A stretch of 64,000 nt of DNA from Winogradskyella sp. MH6 (GTDB lineage Bacteria > Bacteroidota > Bacteroidia > Flavobacteriales > Flavobacteriaceae). The stretch covers positions 2,046,001-2,110,000 of the forward strand of contig NZ_CP094494.1 in assembly GCF_022810765.1 (NCBI RefSeq), written 5' to 3'. Of this stretch, positions 37,053 to 44,952 are shown piece after piece (the stretch's first letter is position 1; each line of letters opens with the position of its first letter). The notes below the pieces were generated by a model that did not search any database, was not told the DNA's origin, and saw nothing but the letters and a program-made list of their open reading frames with translations. Both the position numbers and the translations under genes were made by a program.

Positions 37053-37815
37053 ATTCTTCCGAAAAATACGCTACAACCTTATGAGTGAGAACAAAACCAC
37101 CAAGTATTTTAAATATGCCATCGGCGAAATCATTCTAGTCGTCATTGGTATTCTCATTGCGCTTCAGATAAACAATTGGAATGAAAAGCAAAAGGATATA
37201 GAAAAGGAACAGCAAATCCTTTTGAGTTTAAGAGAAGAATTCAAGCAAAATATAAAAGAACTCGAGTTTGATCATGCTTTAAATGAAAGGAGTTTAAATG
37301 CCATTGTTGCGTTAATGAATTTTGACCATACAAACCCATTTAAAACCCAAACCATTGATAGCTTACTAGGGCAAATGTATAATTACGCCACATTTGATGC
37401 GCGATTAGGTGTTATGAACGACATCACATCTTCTGGTAATCTGGAACTCATAAGAGACTCTAAATTAAAATATGCACTTAACCAGTGGACAGGTGAACTT
37501 GACGATTACAAAGAAGACATTATTATAAGAAGAGAATATTGGGTAAACAATTTACCCAGAATATTGTACAAGTTCATTCCTCTGCGAAATGTAGACGCTT
37601 CAATGAATAGATCTGATTACAAACGTGATATTATTATTCAACCTAAAGAAGTTCCAAAAGAAAATTACGTAGCTTTTCTGTCAAGCCTAGAAGTTGATAG
37701 CATGTTGTTTGATTATTATATGAATCAATCCTACGTTACCGTAAATGAAAATATGATTATGCGTTTTTTGAAAGATACTTTAAGTTTAATAGAAGCTAAC
37801 ATAGAAGATGATTAA
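37045..37815 (+). CDS. DUF6090-like membrane protein, array copy 3
   Basis: 256 residues. Belongs to the array subgroup beginning MIKFFRKIRYNLMSENKT, shared with copies 4, 5 and 9. Anchor at about 23-41. The outer domain has ATFDARLGVMNDITSSGNLEL (core TSSGNLELIRDSKLKYAL near residue 129) and IIIRREYWVNNLPRIL, closest in wording to copies 2 and 6. It overlaps copy 2 and copy 4 by eight bases each; at both ends the bases ATGATTAA serve as stop of one gene and start of the next. Confidence 0.88.
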   Translation: MIKFFRKIRYNLMSENKTTKYFKYAIGEIILVVIGILIALQINNWNEKQKDIEKEQQILLSLREEFKQNIKELEFDHALNERSLNAIVALMNFDHTNPFKTQTIDSLLGQMYNYATFDARLGVMNDITSSGNLELIRDSKLKYALNQWTGELDDYKEDIIIRREYWVNNLPRILYKFIPLRNVDASMNRSDYKRDIIIQPKEVPKENYVAFLSSLEVDSMLFDYYMNQSYVTVNENMIMRFLKDTLSLIEANIEDD

Positions 37816-38545
37816 ATTCTTTAGAAAAATACGCTACAACCTTATGAGAGAAAACAAAACGGGTAAGTATTTCAAATACGCTATTGGAGAAATTATACTT
37901 GTAGTCATTGGTATTTTGATAGCCTTACAGATTAATAATTGGAATGAAATTAGAAAAGAACAAAGACTGTTACAAACCTATTACAAGCAAATTCTGGAGG
38001 ATTTAGATGAACAAAAAAAATATTCGGCAGAAACCATTACACAATTAGATTCCAGTATTGCCTCTTACGAGGCCTACACCAAATTATTTGAAACTAAAAA
38101 CCTAACTGTTAATGAAGCTTTAGATGCGCTCAATAAAGTAGAGAGAATAACACCCTATCTTAACTTTCGTTTCAACACCATGGAAACCTTGCAATCTACT
38201 GGAGACATCAAGATTATTCCTGAAGATTTACGAAATAAACTTATTACACATAAAAGCAAATTAGATGCTTGGACAACCGTTAACAATGGCAACCTAAATG
38301 TATATGTAACTGGTTTGTTGAAATATGGAGAAAAAGGATTGGGTACTTTTATTCCTCGATTAAAGAGTCAACCAGATATCAAAAAAGCAATAGATAATCA
38401 CATCAACCCTATTGAAACCATTCTATCTGCCGAAAGCGCCTTCATTATTAAAATATACACTGAAAAAAACACCTGTAACCGTTTAAAACAAGTCCTTGAA
38501 AACATAAAAGTAATGGAAGACATCATCAAACAAGAATTAAGGTAA
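37808..38545 (+). CDS. DUF6090-like membrane protein, array copy 4
   Basis: 245 residues, beginning MIKFFRKIRYNLMRENKTGK. Anchor at about 23-41, then INNWNEIRKEQRLLQTYYKQ. The outer domain has the core QSTGDIKIIPEDLRNKLI near residue 129. The later part (VNNGNLNVYVTGLLKYGEKG) differs from the 'YxxNxxPxL' stretch of its neighbours. The C terminus is KVMEDIIKQELR. It overlaps copy 3 by eight bases and is followed by a 25-base gap, the widest in the array. Confidence 0.88.
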   Translation: MIKFFRKIRYNLMRENKTGKYFKYAIGEIILVVIGILIALQINNWNEIRKEQRLLQTYYKQILEDLDEQKKYSAETITQLDSSIASYEAYTKLFETKNLTVNEALDALNKVERITPYLNFRFNTMETLQSTGDIKIIPEDLRNKLITHKSKLDAWTTVNNGNLNVYVTGLLKYGEKGLGTFIPRLKSQPDIKKAIDNHINPIETILSAESAFIIKIYTEKNTCNRLKQVLENIKVMEDIIKQELR

Positions 38546-38570
38546 AAATAAATAATGAAAGTATCAACCT

Positions 38571-39341
38571 ATGATTAAACTCTTTCGAAAAATACGCTAC
38601 AATCTTATGAGTGAAAATAAAACAAGTAAGTATTTTAAATATGCCATTGGTGAAATAATACTTGTGGTTATTGGTATTTTGATTGCTTTACAGATTAACA
38701 ATTGGAATGCTCTCAAAAAACAAGAAAGCAATAATATATTTTTAAGTAAGCGGCTACTTGTAGAAACTGATAAAAACATAATTGAATTAGAAAAAGAGAT
38801 CATTTCAATAGAAAAATCAATAAACTCATTGCTTACAATGTTACACCTTATGGGTGAAGATTACCATGAAGTTAATCCTAAACTAGTTGACAGTTTAATT
38901 TACAATATTTTAGGTACGCCAACCTATTATTTTAATGATGCTGTTTTAAATGAAGCCTTGTCAACTGGTCAAGTTTCCAGTTTCGAAAATGACAGTTTAA
39001 AAAATATCATTTACAGTATTCCTACTACTATGGAAACAGTCAAATTTCGTGAACAGAACATAGAACATGATACCAATACCAATTTAATTCCTTTTCTCTA
39101 CAATTATATCTCTTTAAGGAATGTTGACAACCAATTCTCTAACCTTAATAATCTAGGTAAGAGTCAAGTAAAAGAGATTGATAATCGTCAAATACTTTCC
39201 ATGCTATTTTGGGAAAATGAAATAGACAACCTCCATTATATATATAGCATTCTTCTTAAAGAAAGCTATAGGAAGCTTGATAAAGATTTAAAAAGTTTAA
39301 AGATTTTATTGGAAAAACAAATAAACAGTAACCATGATTAA
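38571..39341 (+). CDS. DUF6090-like membrane protein, array copy 5
   Basis: 256 residues, beginning MIKLFRKIRYNLMSENKTSK. Anchor at about 23-41, followed by INNWNALKKQESN, without the usual Glu after Asn. The core is LSTGQVSSFENDSLKNII near residue 130, then EQNIEHDTNTNLIPFLYNYI and the phrase SLRNVDNQF, which echoes LRNVD in copy 3. It has the widest upstream gap (25 bases) and overlaps copy 6 by eight bases. Confidence 0.88.
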   Translation: MIKLFRKIRYNLMSENKTSKYFKYAIGEIILVVIGILIALQINNWNALKKQESNNIFLSKRLLVETDKNIIELEKEIISIEKSINSLLTMLHLMGEDYHEVNPKLVDSLIYNILGTPTYYFNDAVLNEALSTGQVSSFENDSLKNIIYSIPTTMETVKFREQNIEHDTNTNLIPFLYNYISLRNVDNQFSNLNNLGKSQVKEIDNRQILSMLFWENEIDNLHYIYSILLKESYRKLDKDLKSLKILLEKQINSNHD

Positions 39342-40116
39342 ATTCTTTAGAAATATCCGAAAATCACTTCTTAATGAAGGTAAAACAAGTAAATACTTAA
39401 AATATGCTATTGGTGAAATTATTTTAGTGGTTATCGGTATTCTTTTAGCACTTCAGATTAACAGTTGGAATCAACAACGTATTGAGGATAAAAAGGAAGT
39501 GGAACTGCTTTCGGATCTGAAAAGTGAATTTCAATATAATTTAACAGAGTTAGAGGAGTCTATCAAAATCAATAAAAAAGTGAGTCAATCTTGTATTGAG
39601 CTTACTGAAATAATTAGGTCTAACACCATTGGCAAAAACTCTGATAAGGTTGATGAATTATTGATAGCCATAGGTAACTTTAATTCTTTTGATGCTAGAA
39701 CAGGAGTTTCAAATGAGATCGTTAATTCCGATAAATTAAGCTATTTAAAGAATGAGGAACTGCGCAGGCAACTGAGTAATTGGTTAACAGCAATTGTAGA
39801 TTGCGAAGAGGATATTCTCTTTAGGTCAGATAATTACACTATAAATCTTATGCCTTTTTTAATGAAACGATTCCCTTTGGCAAATGGTGAGCTAACCAAA
39901 AAATTAGCATTTGACAAGAATAACTATTTGGAAACCTACAAGGAAAATTCTCCATTCAAATATAATTTACCTCAAGAAGATTTAATGGAATTTGAGAACC
40001 AAATATGGCACCATAAACATAATCAAGATTATGTAGCTGTTAATGAATTAAACTTGAAAGATTTCATTCTAACCACCATAGATATGATTGAAAAAGAACT
40101 AAAAGAAAACGAATGA
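39334..40116 (+). CDS. DUF6090-like membrane protein, array copy 6
   Basis: 260 residues, beginning MIKFFRNIRKSLLNEGKTSK. The anchor carries Leu-Leu in place of Leu-Ile (VVIGILLALQINSWNQQ). The outer domain has NSFDARTGVSNEIVNSDKL, with Asp replacing the Gly of the core (near residue 131), and DILFRSDNYTINLMPFLMKR. The C-terminal helix ends DMIEKELKENE. It overlaps copy 5 by eight bases and copy 7 by four (ATGA). Confidence 0.88.
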   Translation: MIKFFRNIRKSLLNEGKTSKYLKYAIGEIILVVIGILLALQINSWNQQRIEDKKEVELLSDLKSEFQYNLTELEESIKINKKVSQSCIELTEIIRSNTIGKNSDKVDELLIAIGNFNSFDARTGVSNEIVNSDKLSYLKNEELRRQLSNWLTAIVDCEEDILFRSDNYTINLMPFLMKRFPLANGELTKKLAFDKNNYLETYKENSPFKYNLPQEDLMEFENQIWHHKHNQDYVAVNELNLKDFILTTIDMIEKELKENE

Positions 40117-40868
40117 TTAAACTCTTTAGAAACATCCGTGAAAAACTTCTTAGCGAAGGCAAAACTAATAACTACCTAAAGTATGCCATAGGAGAAATTA
40201 TTTTAGTAGTGATTGGGATATTAATTGCGTTACAAATTAATAATTGGAACCAAAACCGAATAGAAAATAATAGAGCTCGTAAGTTATTAAAAAACATGGT
40301 AGAAGATTTGGCTACCGATACATTAATGCTAAACCGAAGTATTGCAAATTATGAGTTTCAGAGTAATAATTGCGTAAAGCTTTTGAATGATTCTCTTTTT
40401 GTAGATACAAAGGCAGACTCTATATTTTTTATGCTTCCTTTAAATCAAATGGGTTTGCTGTTAACCACTCAGGCTTTTGATAAAATTAATAACGCAAGTC
40501 TCACCTCTTTACTGGGTTCATCTGAGTTAGATCAATCCATTAGCGAATATTACATTACGACAGCTGAGTATGCAGAAAAACAGTTTACATGGGAAGAACA
40601 AAGAACCAATAAAGATGAGGACTTTTGGCTTAACGCCTTAGAAATGGAATTTCCACAATTTTTTAAGGTTAAAAACAACCCGAATTATATACAATCTGAA
40701 CCTGAGAGAAAGCAAGAGTTGTTACGAGTTATTTCTTCCACTGAAGGCAGACAAAGAATTAGATATGCTCTAGATCGAAAGCAAATAATGTTGAATACAA
40801 TGAAAACTAGAAAGGAAACGGCAATAGATTTAATTTCTCAAATTAAAAAGCACTTATCAAATGAATAA
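40113..40868 (+). CDS. DUF6090-like membrane protein, array copy 7
   Basis: 251 residues, beginning MIKLFRNIREKLLSEGKTNN. Anchor at about 23-41. Among the most diverged outer domains: the core position (near residue 126) reads NNASLTSLLGSSELDQSI, so the Ser-Gly pair is lost. The following stretch is EKQFTWEEQRTNKDEDFWLN. The C terminus is AIDLISQIKKHLSNE. It overlaps copy 6 by four bases; copy 8 starts six bases after its stop. Confidence 0.87.
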   Translation: MIKLFRNIREKLLSEGKTNNYLKYAIGEIILVVIGILIALQINNWNQNRIENNRARKLLKNMVEDLATDTLMLNRSIANYEFQSNNCVKLLNDSLFVDTKADSIFFMLPLNQMGLLLTTQAFDKINNASLTSLLGSSELDQSISEYYITTAEYAEKQFTWEEQRTNKDEDFWLNALEMEFPQFFKVKNNPNYIQSEPERKQELLRVISSTEGRQRIRYALDRKQIMLNTMKTRKETAIDLISQIKKHLSNE

Positions 40869-40874
40869 ACAGTT

Positions 40875-41651
40875 ATGATAAAATTCTTTAGAAATATCAG
40901 GAGGTCACTTCTAAATGAAGGTAAGACTGGCAAGTATCTTAAATATGCTGTAGGTGAGATTGTATTAGTTGTTATTGGTATTCTCATAGCGCTCCAAATT
41001 AATAATTGGAACGAAAATAGAAAATTAGAAAATAGTAAGGAAAAACTAATGTTGGCGCTAAAAAAAGAATTATTAATCAATCAGGAGACTTTAGAACACT
41101 ATACTTTAGGATTATATGATAGTAACAGTAAGTTTAATAAAGTACTTAGTTTTTCTGCAGGCCAAATTACTTTACCCATAGATAGCTTAAAGCAATATTT
41201 ATCTGAGGCAATGTATCCAACAACTTTATCGTTTTTGAGTACGGTACAAGAAGAAGCTGTTTCTACTGGTAAATTTGAACTTTTAAGTGATGCCTTAAAA
41301 CAACAACTATCTCTCTTAAAGGACTATACCAAGTCAAGAAGCTCAATATATGAGCAAAGAAGTAAAAATTACTACAATAGTGATCTTAAACTTGAAAAAC
41401 TAAAGATTAAATTGGGGATGAATCCTAATGTGCCAGAATCTATTTCATCACATCCACCTATTCCTATACATCCAGAATTCCTGTTAGATGAATCTGAATT
41501 ATTAGAAGTAATTAAGGATCCTGAGACCTATATAGCTCTAGGAAATATTTATAAAAATAGTAGGGATGATGAAATCTGGATAAAATTTGGTCTGCTTAAG
41601 TTAACCAAGCAATCCATAGCTCTAATCGATAAAGAATTAAGTGAATTATGA
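40875..41651 (+). CDS. DUF6090-like membrane protein, array copy 8
   Basis: 258 residues, beginning MIKFFRNIRRSLLNEGKTGK. The anchor reads KYAVGEIVLVVIGILIALQ, one of only two with EIV (the other is copy 1). The core is VSTGKFELLSDALKQQL near residue 130. A Pro-rich insertion not seen in the other copies, SSHPPIPIHPEFLLDESEL (about residues 196-214), precedes the C-terminal helices. It overlaps copy 9 by four bases. Confidence 0.88.
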   Translation: MIKFFRNIRRSLLNEGKTGKYLKYAVGEIVLVVIGILIALQINNWNENRKLENSKEKLMLALKKELLINQETLEHYTLGLYDSNSKFNKVLSFSAGQITLPIDSLKQYLSEAMYPTTLSFLSTVQEEAVSTGKFELLSDALKQQLSLLKDYTKSRSSIYEQRSKNYYNSDLKLEKLKIKLGMNPNVPESISSHPPIPIHPEFLLDESELLEVIKDPETYIALGNIYKNSRDDEIWIKFGLLKLTKQSIALIDKELSEL

Positions 41652-42406
41652 TTAAATTCTTTAGAAAAATACGTTACAACCTCATGAGTGAAAATAAAAC
41701 AAGTAAATACTTCAAATACGCTATTGGAGAAATTATTCTGGTAGTCATTGGGATTTTGATAGCATTACAAATTAATAACACGAATGAGCAAAGAAAAGAA
41801 ACTAAAGAGCTTAAAGAGTACTTGCATAAGATATCTACAAATGTAAAAAGCGATATAGACCAGGTAGAGAAATTAAAAATTAGGAGAGATACTGTTAGAG
41901 CTAAAGCCATCAGGTCTTCAAAAGCATTAAGAGCCAATGATTTTTCAAAAATAGAAGACATTTTTTTAGGCAGATCTTGCTTTGTTGAGTTCTATTTTAT
42001 TCCTGACAAAAGTGGATTCGAAGCTCTGAAAAGCTCTTCCTATTTAGGTAAAATAAACAATACCAAAGTGGACAGCCTACTTTCTCTCTACTACAGTCGT
42101 GTAGATAAAACACATGCAGATGAACTGAGTTATAACACTTTTATTGAAAACATGGAGGTTAAACTAAGTGAAAGAATAGACCTAACATCTCTTTATTTAC
42201 TCTACAGCAAAATATATATAAACAATGAGGCTATTGACATAAATGAATACACTGATATTTTGCCCTATATTCAAGATAATGCATTCAAGTCGGCTATTTT
42301 TAGAACTTTATCAGAACGGACTTATCTGGGAAATTATCCAAAATTAATAGAACTAGGAAATGCTTTGATTCAAGAGATTAACATGTTTTGTAATAATGAT
42401 TATTAA
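41648..42406 (+). CDS. DUF6090-like membrane protein, array copy 9
   Basis: 252 residues, beginning MIKFFRKIRYNLMSENKTSK like copies 3 and 5. Directly after the anchor the otherwise shared Trp is replaced (INNTNEQRKE). The core position near residue 128 reads KSSSYLGKINNTKVDSLL. The C-terminal part (ERIDLTSLYLLYSKIYINNE) is unlike its neighbours, so the outer domain has drifted far. It overlaps copy 8 by four bases; a 15-base gap follows. Confidence 0.87.
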   Translation: MIKFFRKIRYNLMSENKTSKYFKYAIGEIILVVIGILIALQINNTNEQRKETKELKEYLHKISTNVKSDIDQVEKLKIRRDTVRAKAIRSSKALRANDFSKIEDIFLGRSCFVEFYFIPDKSGFEALKSSSYLGKINNTKVDSLLSLYYSRVDKTHADELSYNTFIENMEVKLSERIDLTSLYLLYSKIYINNEAIDINEYTDILPYIQDNAFKSAIFRTLSERTYLGNYPKLIELGNALIQEINMFCNNDY

Positions 42407-42421
42407 ACCCCTTTTGAAACC

Positions 42422-43162
42422 ATGATAAAGTTTTTTAGACATATTCGTAAAAACCTCATTAATGAAGGCAAAACAAGCAAGTACTTAAAATATGCACTTG
42501 GAGAAATTATACTTGTTGTTATTGGGATTTTGATTGCATTGCAGATTAATAATTGGAATGAAGACCATAAAGGAAAAAAAATAGCTCAACTAAGTATGCA
42601 AGCTTTACAATTTGACTTGAGCAAAGATGTTGTGGCACTTAAAAAAGTAATTGAAAACTCCGTTCAAGATAGTACAAAATTGGGAAGCATAAAAAGGAAA
42701 ATGTCCAGGGATGATCTTACTCTCGATACATTGGTAAATATTGCTCGGTTTGAATTTAATCCGTGGGTGCCACTCAGTATTTCTTTTAATAACAATACCA
42801 TTAATAGTTTAAGATCAACGGGTAATATAAATTTGCTTCCAACAGAGGTACAGGAAAATTTGTTGAGCTTGGATGCGCTTCAACAAGGATATTTACAAAG
42901 CTTTTCCAATGATGTAGGTATTTATTTAGATAATACTATTTTATATTCTAAATCCTACCCTTTTAAGGATATAGGTCACATAGATTCTAAATCAAAATTA
43001 GCTGATAGTATATGGTCTAAGGCTACCATGTCTGGATTGGGAGCAGAACTTAACGGGTTGGTGGGAGTGAAATATAGCAATTATTACGAATTAATATCCT
43101 CTTTACAGAACATACAAAAGGAAACAGAAATACTAATAAACCTATTGCGTAAGTATGAATAG
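42422..43162 (+). CDS. DUF6090-like membrane protein, array copy 10
   Basis: 246 residues, beginning MIKFFRHIRKNLINEGKTSK. The anchor reads KYALGEIILVVIGILIALQ, with Leu in place of Ile as in copy 11. The core is RSTGNINLLPTEVQENLL near residue 132, preceded by PLSISFNNNTINSL. The C terminus is TEILINLLRKYE. Eight bases (ATGAATAG) are shared with the start of copy 11. Confidence 0.88.
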   Translation: MIKFFRHIRKNLINEGKTSKYLKYALGEIILVVIGILIALQINNWNEDHKGKKIAQLSMQALQFDLSKDVVALKKVIENSVQDSTKLGSIKRKMSRDDLTLDTLVNIARFEFNPWVPLSISFNNNTINSLRSTGNINLLPTEVQENLLSLDALQQGYLQSFSNDVGIYLDNTILYSKSYPFKDIGHIDSKSKLADSIWSKATMSGLGAELNGLVGVKYSNYYELISSLQNIQKETEILINLLRKYE

Positions 43163-43889
43163 TTTTTTTAGAAACATCCGCAAAACACTTGTCAACGAGG
43201 GTAAAACCAGCAAATACCTCAAATATGCACTTGGTGAAATTATCCTTGTAGTGATTGGGATTTTGATTGCACTTCAAATTAACAATTGGAATGAAAAGCG
43301 AATAAATTCTAATAAAGAAAAAGCGATTTTAGCTGATATCCATAAGGAGTTTGTGAATAATCAAAAGCAATTAGACTCGGTTGTAAATGGGCACCAAAAT
43401 ATATTTAAGAATTGTCGCAAAATCATTCAGATGTTTCCCATTAAATCAAAACCAAAACAACAAACGCTAGATTCATTATCACATTATCTGTTTTGGTCCT
43501 ATGGAGGTGTTACGTTTAACCCATCTCAATCAAGTATAGATGCACTTACCAGTACGTCCTCATTTAATATTATCTCAAATGAGCGGTTAAGAAATCGCTT
43601 AATTTCTTGGAACGATTTAGTAAAAGATTATCAAGAAGAAGAACAGGCATCTAGAGACTATGTATTGAATCAATATGATCCCTATTTTTCAAAATACTTT
43701 GATTGGAACTTTAATTTTAATGACCCAAGAAACAATTTTGATGTGCTGCAAACTTTAGAGTTTGAATTCAAAGTAAGAGGAAGGTACGACCTAGTGGACC
43801 AAATATTAAATACTAGTGGAGAACTGCAAAAACTTAAAGAGTCTCTAGAAGAGATAATTATGCTAACAAAACCAAAGGACAATGATTAA
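43155..43889 (+). CDS. DUF6090-like membrane protein, array copy 11
   Basis: 244 residues, the shortest copy, and the only one beginning MNSFFRNIRK instead of MIK-FR; the change follows from the stop of copy 10 being TAG within the overlap. Anchor KYALGEIILVVIGILIALQ. The outer domain has VTFNPSQSSIDALTSTSSFN, where Ser-Ser replaces Ser-Gly (near residue 133), then EEEQASRDYVLNQYDPYFSK. It overlaps copy 12 by eight bases. Confidence 0.88.
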   Translation: MNSFFRNIRKTLVNEGKTSKYLKYALGEIILVVIGILIALQINNWNEKRINSNKEKAILADIHKEFVNNQKQLDSVVNGHQNIFKNCRKIIQMFPIKSKPKQQTLDSLSHYLFWSYGGVTFNPSQSSIDALTSTSSFNIISNERLRNRLISWNDLVKDYQEEEQASRDYVLNQYDPYFSKYFDWNFNFNDPRNNFDVLQTLEFEFKVRGRYDLVDQILNTSGELQKLKESLEEIIMLTKPKDND

Positions 43890-44628
43890 ATTTTTTAGCA
43901 ACATTCGAAAAAATCTAATAGATAAAGGAAAAACATCTAAATACTTAAAATATGCTATTGGAGAAATTTTCCTTGTAGTTATAGGAATTCTCATAGCGTT
44001 ACAAGTTAGCAATTGGAACCAAAGACGTATAGAAAGAGATAAGATGTTTTCGTATTACAAAAAGCTTAATGTTGAGGTTGAAGAGCAAATTTTAGTTGTT
44101 CAAAATCTAATTGAAGGGGAAAACGATTTAGAAGAAAAACAGAAAAAAACCCTACAAATTCTAGCATCCAAAAACCAAGATAGCATCCCAGCACTATTAG
44201 AAAATATAGGTGCTTTGGCAACTGCTTGGAACCACAATTTGTCATACGAAACCTTTAATGAATTTTTGCAACAAGGACTGCTAACAAAGGTTGAAAAGAA
44301 AAAACTAAAACAATTATTGCTAGAACTCAAAGGTGAACTTAATTTTTTTGAAAGAGGAGATGTCTATATAGACAATCAATACAATATGCTTATAGAACCT
44401 TTTTTTGCTGAACATATTAACTATTCAAATGCCGCTTTGCCAATGTATAGAGAGCATTTTGTTGTTGGAGGACCTCAAACAGATTTTAATTTTTTATTTG
44501 AATCCATGAAATTTTGGAACGTAGCAACACTTAAGCTAGAAACCACTCAGAGCAATTTAAGATCTTTAAACAGTCTTTTGAATTTATTAGAAAAATTAAA
44601 AAAGCAACTTCACGATGAAACTCATTAA
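43882..44628 (+). CDS. DUF6090-like membrane protein, array copy 12
   Basis: Last copy; 248 residues, beginning MIKFFSNIRKNLIDKGKTSK. The anchor reads KYAIGEIFLVVIGILIALQ followed by VSNWNQRR, so both sides of the helix have drifted. The core position near residue 130 is LQQGLLTKVEKKKLKQLL. The C terminus is a Leu-rich helix (LRSLNSLLNLLEKLKKQLHDETH, last part LLEKLKKQLHDETH). A 324-base spacer separates it from the caspase-family gene. Confidence 0.88.
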   Translation: MIKFFSNIRKNLIDKGKTSKYLKYAIGEIFLVVIGILIALQVSNWNQRRIERDKMFSYYKKLNVEVEEQILVVQNLIEGENDLEEKQKKTLQILASKNQDSIPALLENIGALATAWNHNLSYETFNEFLQQGLLTKVEKKKLKQLLLELKGELNFFERGDVYIDNQYNMLIEPFFAEHINYSNAALPMYREHFVVGGPQTDFNFLFESMKFWNVATLKLETTQSNLRSLNSLLNLLEKLKKQLHDETH

Positions 44629-44952
44629 GATAGCGAGTTAAATTATTGCCAATAGCTCTTTTAAAAGAGACTGAAATTTGTCGCCCAAGATACTTTTGTA
44701 AATTTCACTTTTCAAAATCTTTAAAATTCAATTTAAACTGCTTTTTAAGTGTTTAAGCAACTTTTTTAGTCAAAAATCAATTTAAACAGTAATTTACTAA
44801 CCTGTAATCTTGATGGTGTTGAAAATAAATGTTTTATCCTGTTTAAGATTGCGTACGTTTCCCATATTTTATTAAATTGTGATTAATTAGCTAAATTAAA
44901 AAGGAATATCATCATTCATAATTGATGGTATATCTATTGCCAAAACTATATT
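44629..44952. other. 324-base spacer between the array and the caspase gene
   Basis: No gene seen. Holds the palindrome CTCTTTTAAAAGAG (44656-44669), 28 bases after the array stop and without a T run, and a repeated 11-mer TCAATTTAAAC at 44728-44738 and 44777-44787. No TAnnTTTG element is evident ahead of the caspase gene, and no clear terminator after the array, so read-through is possible. Confidence 0.4.

Noticed and set aside
35476..44628. The array as a diversity-generating or recombination cassette system
   Set aside because: There is no reverse transcriptase, recombinase or template repeat nearby, and the shared region differs by many synonymous changes, so active shuffling is not supported.
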